Assembly: GCF_016920785.2 (NCBI RefSeq)
Contig: NW_024609846.1
Coordinates: 87,756,570 to 87,820,569 of the forward strand
DNA from: Ixodes scapularis
Lineage: Eukaryota; Arthropoda; Arachnida; Ixodida; Ixodidae
Direction of reading: 5' to 3'
Length of the DNA: 64,000 nucleotides
The translations under genes were made by a program, and so were the position numbers. Shown here one piece after another: positions 10,724 through 23,335 of the stretch; positions within the stretch are counted from its first letter, which is position 1, and the number at the start of each line of letters is the position of its first letter. The notes under the pieces are model-generated. The model did not search any database and had not been told where the DNA came from. It was given only the letters and a program-made list of their open reading frames with translations.

Positions 10724-11100
10724 CTAGTTTACGCCCGTGGAAGCTGCATGCTGGAACGCTAGGACGCTGCTTCACGTCAGCGTTAAATGGTCGTGTCCCA
10801 CGGACGCTAGCGGAGGTGCCTCCTTTTTGCTCCCCGGCCGAGTGCCCTCCGGCCAAGAAAAACAGGCCTATTGTGCGTCGCGTTGCGTCCCTGCACGGGC
10901 TTTATTGGTCCCTGTGAACTGACGTGGAGGGACGCTGACATACTCTAGTTTACGCCCTGGGATAGTGCATGATGGGACGCTGAGAAGTCGTTTCACGTCA
11001 GCCCTTAATGGTCGCGTCGCGCGGACGCTAGCGGAGACGCCTCATTTGTTTTTGCATATTATGAAAGCTACAGCGCCCTCTGAACGAGAGAAACAGGTCT
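10724..11100. repeat. Diverged tandem duplication, 221-bp period, two units
   Basis: ctagtttacgccc occurs at 10724 and 10945. In both units it is followed by a gtgcatgatgggacgct-like block, gtttcacgtcagcgttaaatggtcg and cggacgctagcggag. The units differ at many positions, so the duplication is old. Not coding. Confidence 0.75.
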
Positions 11101-11111
11101 ATGCGGAGCAC

Positions 11112-11304
11112 AAGTTCATCTGCTTCTTTTGCAGGGGTTGTGGTGACGTTAAAAAGCCGAGCTCTGATTGACTCTGACAGAAGGATAGTGGTTAGACTTC
11201 AATGCAAGCAGGCTTGAGGTCTACCCATTATTCTCCCATTAGAACCAATCAGAACTCGGCGTTCTGACGTCACCACAACCAATGCAAAAGAAGCAGACGA
11301 ACTT
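11112..11304. mobile_element. MITE family C, complete palindromic copy
   Basis: 193-bp foldback element. The left arm (aagttcatctgcttcttttg, ggttgtggtgacgtt, gagctctgattg) is repeated inverted on the right (caatcagaactcggc, gacgtcaccacaacc, aagaagcagacgaactt). Arms are about 60 bp. It sits at the left edge of the second Gypsy remnant. Confidence 0.75.
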
Positions 11305-12450
11305 ACGATCCGAACAGAACGAGGAAAGCCAGCCAGCCACTGACAAGGTTCTTCGCGACGAGGTTCAGCGAGCGTTCTTGCCAGATGCCCCTGTAGCCGT
11401 GGCCGCGCCCAAAGAGCCGACGCTGACCTACGCCGCAATGGCCCGGCGACCGCCGCCAGCTGCTCAACATTAGCCGGAGGTGCCACGACGGGACTCTCCA
11501 ACGCAGCGTATCCCCTACGCCACGACGAACGGCATCAGTACGACCACCGAGACCAACCTGTACGAAGGAAAACGGACGAAAGCGGATCGACGACTCATCT
11601 GCTATCACTGCGGTGAAGCGGACCACGTTTACCGACGATGGGCTGCGTGGGTTCCACCCGAACAACCCACGCCCGAGGTGCGGTGAGCACCATCGTGACA
11701 TCGAAGAGTACCTCCGTCGCTCGCCATCCTCACCAACGCCTCCCCGCCGTGAATCCGGCTCACCATTGCCACCACCTTCAGTGTCTTCAGCGCCACAACC
11801 CCCCCCCCCCCCCCCCCCCCGAGAAAGCCTGTTTCCTCTGCTTCGCCGGGAAAACTAAGAGCGGCAACGCCTGGAGGCGGCCTTAACGAAGACGACCAAT
11901 GTGAACAGCCTTTGAGAACACCGGAGCGCTCCCACTCTCCCGAAGCCACGCATCGCAACGACGCTCCTGTAACGGTGTCAAACAACCTAAAAGTTTTTAT
12001 TGACGGCCATGACACGTCGACACTCGTACACACGGGAGCAGATTACTCAGTTTTGAGTGGGAGACTCTCTCGCCGTCTTCGAAAAGTGACAACGCTGTTG
12101 GACGGACCGCATATACCAACTGCCGGAGGGAACCTCATCACACCAGTCGGGAGATGCACTGCTCGCGTCAAGACCCACGGTGAGACGTGCCCTGTGATGC
12201 TCATCGTTTTGCAAGACTGTGGGAGGGACGTTGTCCACGGAATGGACTTTCTCTGCGGGTATGGCACCGTTATTGACCTCGGGGCAAGCCAGTTGATGCT
12301 GCGAAAGCCGGTTCTGCCGCCGGTGGAGCACAACAGGACATCAGTCGCGATCCGAGTCGTGACCGGCCACGTGAACCTCCCGCCGCGGTCAAGTGTTTTC
12401 GTACCCACCATAACCGACGCAGACATGTGCGGTGAAGCTCTTTTGGAAGC
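11305..12450 (+). pseudogene. Gypsy remnant 2: gag knuckle and protease
   Basis: Degraded gag-protease part of a Ty3/Gypsy element. A nucleocapsid knuckle is visible as CYHCGEADHVYRR near 11600-11640, missing its last cysteine. A proline-coding stretch at 11799-11820 is a pure run of 22 C. The aspartic protease region reads TLVHTGADYSVLSG near 12020-12060. The usual catalytic D-T-G has become H-T-G, so the protease is dead. Stops near 11472 and 11685 also break it. The frame is cut at 12450 by the Penelope-like insertion and resumes at 14249 in the RT. Confidence 0.8.
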
Positions 12451-12611
12451 TTGAAGTGAGGCGCCAAAACAACGAGGACACAAGGAGAGAAGCAGACAGG
12501 ACGAGGCGCACTTTCAACTGAACTTTATTTTAGAAAAACACAGAAACGTAAGCTATGCCCAATGTACACGTGCGCATGGGTAAGAAAAAAGATAGAACGA
12601 AGCCTAGCGCG

Positions 12612-13640
12612 TTATTCCGACGTGACACCTTCATTTTGAAGGAACGTATACTCCCTATCAGATAGAGATAAAGATGGGGCGCTGACACAGACATCGGTGC
12701 CACGAGATCTTATGGTGAAGGCCTCCAAGATTTCGCGAGCGATTTTTGTTGCGCCGCTTCCAACAATTCTTGTTTCGTCAAACTTTGGGTCACACTTGCA
12801 TCGACCACAGTGTACTGCCAAGTGGCCAGACGGGGATTGCCTAGTTGACGCAGAGTGCTCCCTGATTCTATCATTAAAGGGATACTGAACCAAAGAATTT
12901 AGTGCCCGTAGTAAGTGGCGCACGTTCTTTCCACCAGCCAGCAGCCGCCGGTGTGCGCGAGCACACGCAACAAAAATGACGTCAGAGACCTCCATTCGCG
13001 GTTGAGAGGACAATGAAATGCATGGGCTTCGGACTAAAGGAGAATAAAGACAGGCTTTTCATCTCTACAAGTGAAAGCTACGTGCTTGTTAGACCAATTC
13101 ATCGCTTACTTTTTACACCAGGCACCACTGTGTAGATGAAAAACTTGTCTTTATTCTCCTTTGGTCCGAAGCCCATACATTTCACTGTCATCTCAACCAC
13201 GAATCGAGGTCTGTGACGTCATTTTTGTTGCCTGTGCTCGCGCACACCGGCGGCTGCTGGCTCGTGGAAAGAACGTGCGCCACTTATTATGGACACCAAA
13301 TTCCTTGGTTCAGCATCCCTTTAATGCACCTCCCCGTCCGGCCAACATACACTCTCCCGCATGATAGGGGTATCTCATAGACGTCTTCAGTGACGCAATC
13401 GCGGTACTGCGTCACGTGTCTCTTTTCGCACTTTCTTTCTGTCGCAGTGGCTTCACCTGAGCTCCTATTGATCCTATTGCACAATACAGAAAGTTTATTT
13501 GGCGCAGAAAAGACAACTGGAATTCCAAACCTATTGGCTACCTTGTTCAGGTTGTGGGATAGTCTGTGTATGTAGGGTAAGACCGCAGGTCTGGCCGCCC
13601 TCCTTATGTTACCCTCACAATCCTCCCTGCTGTGCTTTTT
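12612..13640 (-). pseudogene. Penelope-like RT end and GIY-YIG endonuclease, left arm
   Basis: Minus-strand reading from about 13640 gives RPAVLPYIHRLSHNL, FSAPNKLSVLCNRINR, DVYEIPLSCGRVYVGRTGRCI. After a MITE, the rest of the GIY-YIG domain follows (EHSASTRQSPSGHLAVH, then SREYTFLQNE-like sequence) to a stop near 12612. VYEIPLSCGRVYVG is the GIY-YIG core of Penelope-like elements, which nicks target DNA. Interrupted by the MITE at 12878-13320, with the ORF reading out of frame into it. The upstream RT is absent. Confidence 0.8.
12878..13320. mobile_element. 443-bp MITE with TTAA (or TA) target duplication
   Basis: Foldback element inside the left Penelope-like arm. It starts agggatactgaacc and ends ggttcagcatccct, flanked by TTAA at 12874-12877 and 13321-13324. 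The uninterrupted right arm reads atcattaatgcacc in reverse orientation, which gives the empty site directly. TTAA suggests a piggyBac-type mobiliser, but a TA duplication with one more base in each end fits equally. Inverted arms are close to 200 bp. A half copy is at 25791. Confidence 0.85.
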
Positions 13641-14085
13641 TATTTTTAAACTTTCTGCATTGTGCAATAGGATCAATAGGAGCTCAGGTGAAGCCACTGC
13701 GACAGAAAGGGATTGCGAAAAGAGACACGTGACGCAGTACCGCGATTGCGTCACTGAAGTCGTCTATGAGATACCCCTATCATGCGGGAGAGTGTATGTT
13801 GGCCAGACGGGGAGGTGCATTAATGATAGAATCAGGGAGCACTCTGCGTCAACTAGGCAATCCCCGTCTGGGCACTTGGCAGTACACTGTGATCGATGCA
13901 AGTGTGACCCAAAGTTTGACGAAACAAGAATTGTTGGAAGCGGCGCAACAAAAATCGCTCGCGAAATCTTGGAGGCCTTCACCATAAGATCTCGTGGCAC
14001 CGATGTCTCTCTCAGCGCCCCATCTCTATCTCTATCTGATAGGGAGTATACGTTCCTTCAAAATGAACGTGTCACGTCGGAATAA
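13640..14085 (+). pseudogene. Penelope-like GIY-YIG endonuclease, right arm
   Basis: Plus-strand copy without the MITE. The reading frame holds KLSALCNRINRSS, VVYEIPLSCGRVYVGQTGRCI, DRIREHSASTRQSPSGHLAVH and DREYTFLQNE, ending at a TAA at 14083-14085, and is open over this stretch. The 3' untranslated region with aataaa (14168) follows. The copy is 5'-truncated at the inversion point, so the RT is missing and it cannot be autonomous. Confidence 0.8.
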
Positions 14086-14248
14086 CGCGCTAGGCTTCGT
14101 TCTATCTTTTTTCTTACCCATGCGCACGTGTACATTGGGCATAGCTTACGTTTCTGTGTTTTTCTAAAATAAAGTTCAGTTGAAAAAGCGCCTCGTCCTG
14201 TCTGCTTCTCTCCTTGTGTCCTCGTTGTTTTGGCGCCTCACTTCAAGC

Positions 14249-15365
14249 ATGTAAAACCAACTAGCCCAACTCGCCGTTCTTCTGGAAGGCAACGTCCAAC
14301 TTCTCCTTGAAAAAGGAATTAGCGTCGTACGAGGCATAACAAATCTCCAAGATGGAAGTACAACCGTTCTCGTGACGAACTTTCGAGAGGTGCTGTAGCA
14401 CTTAACAAAGGGTACGACCGTGGGCCATGTCGTAGAGCTACATGCGCCAGCCGTGGTCACCGCTATCCCTGAGTAAATTTCGTCGTCACAGCGCAAGGGC
14501 ACGTTGCCGCCAGAGCTCGACATCGACCCCAAGCTCCCAGCTTCAAAGTTCCAGCCACCAGCTCCAGCCATTGGATGACCGTCTCGCTGAATACTGTTCT
14601 GTCACATCGTCCAAAGTTCGCCAAACACTAGTGACAAACCATTGCACCATTACCAACGGCGACGTGCACACAGTCCACCAGTCACTGTACCATGTCTCTT
14701 TGAAAGAGAAGGTAAGGTCATCAAAGAACAGGTTTAGGAAATATTCGACGGTGACATCTACGGGCCGCCGAGCAGTCCACGGGCTTCACCAGTCGTATTT
14801 GTAAAGAATAATGACGGAACCCTGAGGTTTTGTGTGGACTATGGTCGACTGAACGCTGTGACTAAGAAGGACGTCTATCCGCTCCCGCACATCAACGAAG
14901 CTCTAGACGGTTTGTGTCACTCCCTATACGTTTCGTCGATGGACTTGAAGAATGACTACTGGCAGACCGAAGTTGACGAACAGGATCGGAAGAAAACTGT
15001 CTTCGTCACATCCGACGGACTGTACAAATTTAAAGTGAGGCTCTTCGGACTATGCACAGCACCGGCGACCTTCCAGCGTGTCATGAAGACCGTGCTAGAA
15101 GGCCTAAAGTAACAGAGCTGTCTCGTCTATCTCGACGACGTTGTGGTGTTCGCCAGCAACTTCGACGAGCACTTACGACGACTCCGTGTCGTACTTCAAG
15201 CCATCTAGGCCGCTGAACTACCTCTCTAGACAAGTAAATGTCGGTTCGCTTATTGTAAGCTCAAGTTCCTAGGCTACGTCGTGAGCAGCGAGAGTGTTCG
15301 CCCTGACCGCGAGAAGGCGAGAGCCGCAGCCGCATTTTCGCCGCAGGTGGACAAGAAGGGAGAGT
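14249..15365 (+). pseudogene. Gypsy remnant 2: reverse transcriptase
   Basis: Continuation of the Gypsy pol after the Penelope-like insertion. Recognisable pieces: GISVVRGITNLQDGS near 14320, DGTLRFCVDYGRLNAVTKK at about 14815-14870, SSMDLKNDYWQTEVDE near 14936, LFGLCTAPATFQRVMK near 15042, VYLDDVVVF near 15127 and FLGYVVSS near 15268. The YLDD catalytic box is intact, but stops near 15110, 15206 and 15225, plus frameshifts upstream, kill it. Similarity ends at about 15365, where an unrelated GC-rich repeat begins. Confidence 0.85.
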
Positions 15366-15560
15366 GCTTTTAGAGCGCGCGACACTAGAGCGCCGACGTT
15401 AGAGCGCGCGACATAAGGGCGCTGCAACAGCAGCGCGCTTTACACTAGAGCGTATCTCACGAGAGCGCAAGACTAGTTGAGCGCGCGACACGGGAGCGCA
15501 CCCCAGTTGAGCACGAGACACGAGACCGCACCCCAGTTGAGCGAACGCCGCAAAATGTGC
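15366..15560. repeat. Short imperfect repeats of an agagcgcgcgacac motif
   Basis: Irregular recurrence of (t)agagcgcgcgacac and gagcgcaccccagttgagc over about 190 bp. Related wording (gcgctctaacatcgtgacgctct) appears inverted at about 25400-25470. Non-coding. Confidence 0.5.
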
Positions 15561-16295
15561 GATGCACCCGCGGCTACACAGACAGAGCAAAGTTGTGCGA
15601 CTCATCGGATCGGAGGAGTGGTGAACACATCTCTTTCTAACAAATTGTTTACTGACATCGGAGAAAAAAGGGGGCAGGGGAGTGGGGCATTTAGGTACGG
15701 GGAACGCCTGCAGTTGGGTGGAGCAGCGGTGCGCCTTTCGGATATACTATAAATAGTTTACTTTTTGCTATATTTGGTCTCTTGACTGGCATTTGGAATC
15801 CGATTTATTTGGGTGGCTTTTTAGATGTCCCTCACAAAACTTTAAATAATATTGTGACGTCCATAACCGTAATGAAAAAAGCAGACTGCTAAAACTATCA
15901 GTAAAAAAAACTCATCGAAGGAAAGCTCAGCGCCATTTGATCGGATGCAGAGCTTTCCAGCCTTTTGACGGATACAGGAAATCCTCCCCTGCCATTCTGT
16001 GAGATATAAAAAAAAAAATACAAAAAACTAATAAAGCTATATAGATCAGCTACAAAAATGGACGCTACAAACTTTTTTTCTGCTGTCAGCATTTTGTAAC
16101 ACTTCTTGGTTTTTCGCACAAAACAATTTAGTCGACTCATTTTGCAATGTACTTGTTGAATTCTGCGGCGTTAATCCCCACCAATTTTACATAAAACACG
16201 CGATGCCCGAACAAGTGGTCGGTCGGGTCGGGCCACTCGCGCTGGACTGGTTGTGCGCTCTCATAACTTGCGCTCTAATGACAGGCGAGGTAATA
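15561..16295. other. Unannotated stretch
   Basis: No gene or element recognised. AT-rich with A-runs from about 15740; ORFs are short and without motifs. Confidence 0.5.
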
Positions 16296-16445
16296 GAGAG
16301 TTTTAGTAGACCGTTTTCGGTTTCCCGCTCCGCTCTATGGAAAGCGGAGTCGCCATCGCGCATGCGTGACCCGCTCTGGGATTTGAGCGTGGAGCGTCAG
16401 CTCCGATATCGTCGCCATTTTGAGAAGTACGTTCCACTCTCAGTA
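16296..16445. repeat. Dispersed repeat with agttttagta and gcatgcg core
   Basis: Shares agagttttagta, accgttttc and cccgctccgctct with sequence on the opposite strand at about 25255-25405, and a catgcg core with about 23820-23995. It is probably an old MITE family; the ends are not defined. Confidence 0.45.
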
Positions 16446-16735
16446 AAGGCTCACTAGATGGTGCTTTTCTGGAAAGGTGGGTGCTCGCTATTTGAAATCA
16501 TGCTTGGGAGCGCGCTTGACCCTTATGAACCTCGCTGCACTAAGAAGCTGCGCAGACTTTGTTTGAAAAGGCGTCCCCCAGAAAACGTTTCACGGTAGTC
16601 AAGAACCTCTGGCTGCTTCGAGAAATCGCTGGCCGCAATCCTTTTACGGCCCCTGAACGGTGGGAACAAGTGCTGCCTTGTCTAAGCCAGCGGGCTCGAT
16701 TTTTCTGTGCGAGATGACGACGACGACGTTGAGAG

Positions 16736-16970
16736 TGTCATATAAGTGAGAACGCATCTTGCGTTATATGGCACAAGTGCTGGCTGGCTGTGTTGGCTGA
16801 CAGATGAGCGTGACTCGGGTAGCGCGGGACGGATGCGCGTGAAAGGCTGCGATGCGCGCGTGTGGGCTCGAGGTTTTTGGGTTGTTCGATAAAGGCCACC
16901 GGCGTAGTTGGTGTTCTCTTGCGGCTCCTGTCTTTGGTCCTCTTGACTCGACCCGACTCGGTACACGACA
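16736..16970 (+). repeat. 5' LTR of the young Gypsy element
   Basis: Begins tgtcatataag and ends ggtacacgaca, giving the TG...CA ends typical of LTRs. It differs from the 3' LTR at two visible sites (gtgagaac versus gtgggaac, and gcgtgaaagg versus gcgtggaagg). Confidence 0.93.
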
Positions 16971-16985
16971 TGGTGGCAGCGGTGG
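16971..16985 (+). promoter_or_regulatory. Primer-binding site
   Basis: tggtggcagcggtgg directly follows the 5' LTR. It starts with TGG, the complement of a tRNA CCA tail. The priming tRNA was not identified. Confidence 0.6.
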
Positions 16986-17080
16986 CCCTCTAACGTCTCC
17001 GAGGACCTGAGAAGCGACAACAGGGTTGCCAGTGTGATCTCACGGCCAGGTAGGAAGCGTCCCAGCGGCCGAACTACGAC

Positions 17081-20000
17081 ATGCCTAACGACGCAGACGG
17101 TTCGGGTTCTTCGAACACCCAGGCCAGCGGAGGGGCATCCTTCTTCAATCCTTTCGCAGTCGAGCTCCCGGAGAAGTTGGATTTCCGGAATCCTAATGAC
17201 TGGAAGAGATAGATAACCCGATGGGAACGTTACCGCATAATCTCAGGACTCCATCTCCGGGACGCATCGACTCAGGTCAACACTTTCCTTTATGCGATGG
17301 GCAGAGAGGCAGAGGATGTTCTCTCCTCGCTCAACTTAACCGAAGATCAGCTTATCGACTACGATGTTGTCAAGGCCAAATTCGACACCCACTTCATTCC
17401 TCGGGTGAACATCATCTTCGAGCGAGCCAAATTCAACTCGAGAAAGCAAGAACCGGACGAGCCAGTGGAGGTCTTCATCACGGCCCTACATAAACTGGCG
17501 GATACTTGCGAGTATGGCTCTCTGCGGGACGAGCTCATCCGAGATCGCATCGTGGTAGGACTGCTTGACACAAAACTCAGTGAGAAGCTCCAGCTGGACG
17601 CTCAACTTACATTGGAAAAAGCGACCACGACAGCACGATCGTCGGAGACAGTTAAGCGGCAACAGTCAGAGCTGCGCAGCGCAAAGACTGGAAGCGACGT
17701 CCTCGAAGAACTTAAAAGACATCCGCGAGGAAAAAGCGTGAACAAAGATACCAAACGTCAGAGCACGTCGCAAGACCAAGGACGTCCTAACAGTTTTACG
17801 TGGACATGCCGATGGTGTGGCAGTTCGCAAAAGCACGCCCAGCTTCAATGCGCTGCGAGAGGCAAGAAGTGTAACGCCTGCAAAAAGCTAGGCCACTTCG
17901 AAAGCGTCTGTTTTTCGAAGCATGCGATAGAAAATCGAAAATCACGAGCACATGGGCAGAGACTAAACGAAGTCTTCCTTGGCGAGCTGGTACACTCAAG
18001 AAACGGGAGCCCCTGGTTCATCACAGCTAAGCTGAACGACCGGGAAGTAAAGTTCAAGGTGGATACGGGAGCGGACGTCACGGCTGTACCTCCTAGCGCG
18101 TGCGACGCGACAACCTTGGCAGCGCTGGAGCCAACAGAGACGCAACTTTTTGGAGCCGGACACTCTCCACTCAGCACACTCGGCAAGTTCAAGGCAACTA
18201 TAACCTGGAGTGGGCGAACAACCAGAGAGACGATCTACGTAACCGACCGGCTGAGATACCCTCTGCTTGGACGAGAGGCTATTCAAGCCCTTGAGGTGCT
18301 GCCTAGCTTACAGGAGGTCAACGTTGACAGCAACATAGAGTACGATCAACAACTGCACGCTAAGTACCCATCGCTTTTCCAAGGACTGGGGAAAATGAAC
18401 GTCCTGTACAAGATCACCCTCCACCCGGACGCTAAGCCGTTTGCAATCACCTACCCGCGACGGGTACCCTTTCCGCTGGTACCCAGCGTAGAAAAGGAAC
18501 TACAACGCATGCAAGACATGGACGTGATCGAACCAGTCGACCACGCCACAGCCTGGTGCGCACCCATGGTGGTTGCCAAAAAGCAAGATAACTCTATCCG
18601 GATCTGCGTGGACTACACTCAGCTCAATCCGCAGCTGGTGCGGGAGCGCATCATCATGCCCACGGTAGAAGAGACCCTGGCAAGGCTTGCAGGAGCTACG
18701 GTATTTAGCAAACTAGATGCCAATTCCGGCTACTGGCAAGCCCCACTAGCTCCGGAATCAAGAGAACTGACCACTTTCATCACACCAGTGGGGCGTTTTC
18801 AGTTTAAGAGACTCCCGTTTGGAATCGCGACGGCGCCAGAATTCTTCCAGCGGGAGATGCTGAGGATTCTAGAAGGAATCCCGGGGCATGTTTGTCACAT
18901 GGATGACATTCTAGTTTTCGGCCGCGACAAAACAGAGCACGACAGAAATCTCGAGGTGGTGCTCCGCCGCCTCCGTAACACCGGAGTGACCTTGAACTCC
19001 GCAAAGTGCGAGTTCGCCAAGAGTCGCGTCAGGTTTCTGGGCCACATCCTGGACGGCAGAGGCATCGCGGCAGACCCTAAGAAGACGGAAGCGATTGTCA
19101 AGATGCCAGCACCGGAAAGCATGGCAGAGCTACGATCGTTTTTAGGCATGGTAAACCACCTCGGCAAGTTTCTACCTGACATCGCGGACAAGACTATGCC
19201 ACTTAGAGATCTACTACATCAGGATGCAAGCTGGCTCTGGAGTGAGACTCAAGAGAAAGCATTCTGCGAGGTCAAAGATTTCCTGTGCAAGACTCCTGTC
19301 CTAACCTTCTACAAACCAGGAGCGCACCTCACGTTATCGGCAGACGCTTCTTCGTATGGACTGGGGGCGGTCCTACTCCAAGAGGAGGAGAACGGCAACA
19401 GACGCCCCTTGGCGTACGCGTCGAGAGCCATGACGCCGACGGAACAAAGGTACGCCCAAGTCGAAAAGGAGGCTTTGGCCATCGTCTGGGCGTGTGATCA
19501 TTTTAGAACCTACTTGGTAGGACAAGTATTTCACGTCGAGACAGACCATAAGCCCCTTGTACCGTTGTTATCGACAAAACGTCTCGACGAAATGACACCG
19601 AGGCTACAGCGGCTAAGAATGCGCATCTTCGAGTTCGACTTCACTATCTCTCACGTACCAGGCAAGAAGATGTACACCGCAGACGTCTTGTCCAGGAAGC
19701 CGCTAACAACGACAGACAACTCTACAGTCACACCGAGAGATGCTGACAAGAGTGAAACATTCGTTCAAGAGTACGAGATGCTGACAGTGGAGCTTCTTCC
19801 AGCATCTTCTTCCTTTTTGGAGAGGCTGAGGACTGAACTGTCCAGAGACCCTAGTACGGCGAAAGTTATGGAATACTGCCAAAAACAGTGGCCCGAGACG
19901 GACATGCTTCCTCCAAACCTAAAGAAGTTCGCCAGTCTCGCAACAGACCTTTCGGTTGTGCAAGGTCTACTTATGCGGAACGACAGGCTGGTTATTCCCC

Positions 20001-21007
20001 CCCGTCTGCAAGGAGAGGTCCTAGAAAGAATACACTGTGGACATCAAGGTGTCGTCCGATGCCGTGCAAGAGCGAGGGATTCTGTCTGGTGGCCCGGGGT
20101 CAGCACAAAAATACAAGAATACGTAAGTCGCTGCCCTACATGCCAGCAATATCGACGGGCTCCTACGGACCACCTACTTCAAACTCCACTACCCGATCGT
20201 CCGTGGCAAGAGATCGGAACGGACCTTTTCCAGCTGGGAGGGAAGAAGTATGTAGTCATCGTCGATTACTACTCGAAGTTCTTCGAGCTTGAGGAACTTC
20301 CACGAACGACAACGGAAGACTTGACCAAAGTCTTCAGTCAAGTTTTCGCAAGACATGGATGTCCGGAAGTTATACGCTCAGACAACGGTCCCCAGTTTGG
20401 ATCGAGCGAGTTCCGGCGATTCGTGAACCATTGGGGAGCCCAACTGGTGACTTCTAGTCCATATTACCCCCAGAGCAACGGGGAGGCCGAAAGAGCGGTA
20501 CAAACTGCAAAGAACCTGCTGACGAAATCATCGGATGTGGCGCAAGCTCTTCTGGCACACCGGACTACCCCAGGGCCTGAAGGTTTCTCCCCTGCAGAGC
20601 TTCTGATGGGACGGAAGCTCCGTTCAACAGTTCCGAGTGCGCCAACTACACTGAGACCTCACTGGCGCCACTCGAAGAAATATCGACAACGGTACCGGTT
20701 TCGTAAGACGAGAGAGGCGTCTGACTATAACAGACGCCATAGGACGAGAGACTGCCAGGTGCTAACCCCCCACTCAGCGGTCTGGATCCACGCGGGTGCG
20801 GCTTCGCAGGGAATGATACAAGGCCAAGCAGGAGAGCCTAGGTCTTACCTCGTGGAAACGGACCAAGGGACAGTACGACGCACCCGGCACCATCTTCAGC
20901 CCGCGAGCTCCGAGATGGAAGCAGCCGGTCAACAGGACAACGACCTTTCAGCAACCGTAACCCAGAGTGGCCGAATTTCGCGTCCTCCAACTCGTTATGG
21001 ACATTAA
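17081..21007 (+). pseudogene. Gypsy gag-pol polyprotein with one early stop
   Basis: Single frame of 1308 codons plus stop, broken only by a TAG at codon 44 (17210-17212). The frame is otherwise open from codon 45 to the end. Domains: gag to about residue 240 (KLADTCEYGSLRDELIRDRI); a knuckle, CNACKKLGHFESVC, near 265; protease VDTGADVTAVP near 326; RT with FSKLDANSGYWQAPL near 545 and MDDILVFG near 606; RNase H SADASSYGLGAVLL near 752; integrase HHCC near 985-1020 (HCGHQG, CPTC); D-D-E core with GTDLFQ, RSDNGPQF, PQSNGEAERA near 1045-1135. The RT catalytic box reads HMDD instead of the usual Y/F-x-DD. Start chosen as the first in-frame ATG after the PBS. The product would be gag plus all enzymes for an intracellular retrotransposition cycle; no envelope is present. 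Confidence 0.9.
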
Positions 21008-21010
21008 TGC

Positions 21011-21024
21011 TTAAAAGGGGGAGG
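21011..21024 (+). promoter_or_regulatory. Polypurine tract of the young Gypsy element
   Basis: A purine-rich run, aaaagggggagg, ends exactly at the first base of the 3' LTR, four bases after the polyprotein stop region. Confidence 0.8.
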
Positions 21025-21259
21025 TGTCATATAAGTGGGAACGCATCTTGCGTTATATGGCACAAGTGCTGGCTGGCTGTGTTGGCTGACAGATGAGCGT
21101 GACTCGGGTAGCGCGGGACGGATGCGCGTGGAAGGCTGCGATGCGCGCGTGTGGGCTCGAGGTTTTTGGGTTGTTCGATAAAGGCCACCGGCGTAGTTGG
21201 TGTTCTCTTGCGGCTCCTGTCTTTGGTCCTCTTGACTCGACCCGACTCGGTACACGACA
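21025..21259 (+). repeat. 3' LTR of the young Gypsy element
   Basis: 235 bp, same ends as the 5' LTR, followed directly by the GAGAG target duplication. Confidence 0.93.
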
Positions 21260-21264
21260 GAGAG

Positions 21265-22881
<1,617 letters not shown>

Positions 22882-23093
22882 GTCTCTTAATTCTGCTAAG
22901 GTTTGAGGCCGTCAAACTGTGCATGCGAGGCCCGCTACACCGGAATTCAAAACGAAACTTCTGAAAACTGTTCTAATCTACCACTATTGCTTAGAAGTCC
23001 AGGGTTGCGTTTGCTAAATTTTGCATTGTTTATGCCTGTCTGGTTTTCACCAGACAAAAAATTGACGTGGAATATTCTTTCGACCGTTATTGG

Positions 23094-23335
23094 TAACTCT
23101 TTTCAAAACACCACAGGGTAACATATTCGGCCGCCATATTTTGGGCATCGCTTTTAGTGCGAGACTTGTGACTAGAACCCATTTCATATTCAGTATTGAC
23201 GCAGCATTCGTGTCTAATACATTTAGACTCGCATCCGCTACAAACAATGACGTAGCTCTCTTGCCCCCTAGACACTTGGCCAAAATAAGGTGGCCTCGAA
23301 GACTAGCGGCACCATGGGTTGCACTTTTAAAAAGG
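23094..23335. mobile_element. MITE family D, copy 1
   Basis: Left end aactcttttcaaaacacca, then cgccatattttgggcatcgctt. The right side carries gccaaaataaggtggcctcgaa and cttttaaaaagg in inverted order. The inner signature gccatattttggRcatcgctt is shared with 48911-49112. Ends are approximate. Confidence 0.55.

Larger units (their letters stand above)
12451..14244. mobile_element. Penelope-like element, head-to-head inverted pair
   Basis: Insertion into Gypsy remnant 2. The outer ends are inverted copies of each other: cttgaagtgaggcgccaaaac from 12450 and its reverse complement ending near 14247. The left arm reads on the minus strand, the right arm on the plus strand, and they meet near 13640. 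Both arms encode the C-terminal GIY-YIG endonuclease of Penelope-like elements. The left arm extends further upstream toward the RT than the right. The inserted DNA may be flanked by AAGC, which is too short to be sure. The left arm contains a 443-bp MITE. Confidence 0.75.
16736..21259 (+). mobile_element. Near-intact Ty3/Gypsy retrotransposon
   Basis: 4524-bp element with 235-bp LTRs, flanked by a perfect 5-bp target duplication (GAGAG at 16731-16735 and 21260-21264). A PBS-like sequence follows the 5' LTR and a polypurine tract precedes the 3' LTR. One gag-pol frame fills the inside. The LTRs differ at 2 of 235 positions by eye, so the insertion is recent compared with everything else here. 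The single-ORF layout and short LTRs suggest the Mag/SURL-type lineage, but this is inference from structure. Confidence 0.92.

Noticed and set aside
13287..13754. Continuous 155-codon minus-strand ORF across the Penelope-like inversion
   Set aside because: It reads from the antisense of the right arm into the left arm; only the left-arm part is real Penelope-like sequence.
16450..16730. Possible coding stretch (NPFTAPERWEQVLPCLSQRA) before the young Gypsy element
   Set aside because: Short, ends at a stop, and no family could be named; the matching right flank after 21265 gives no coherent continuation.
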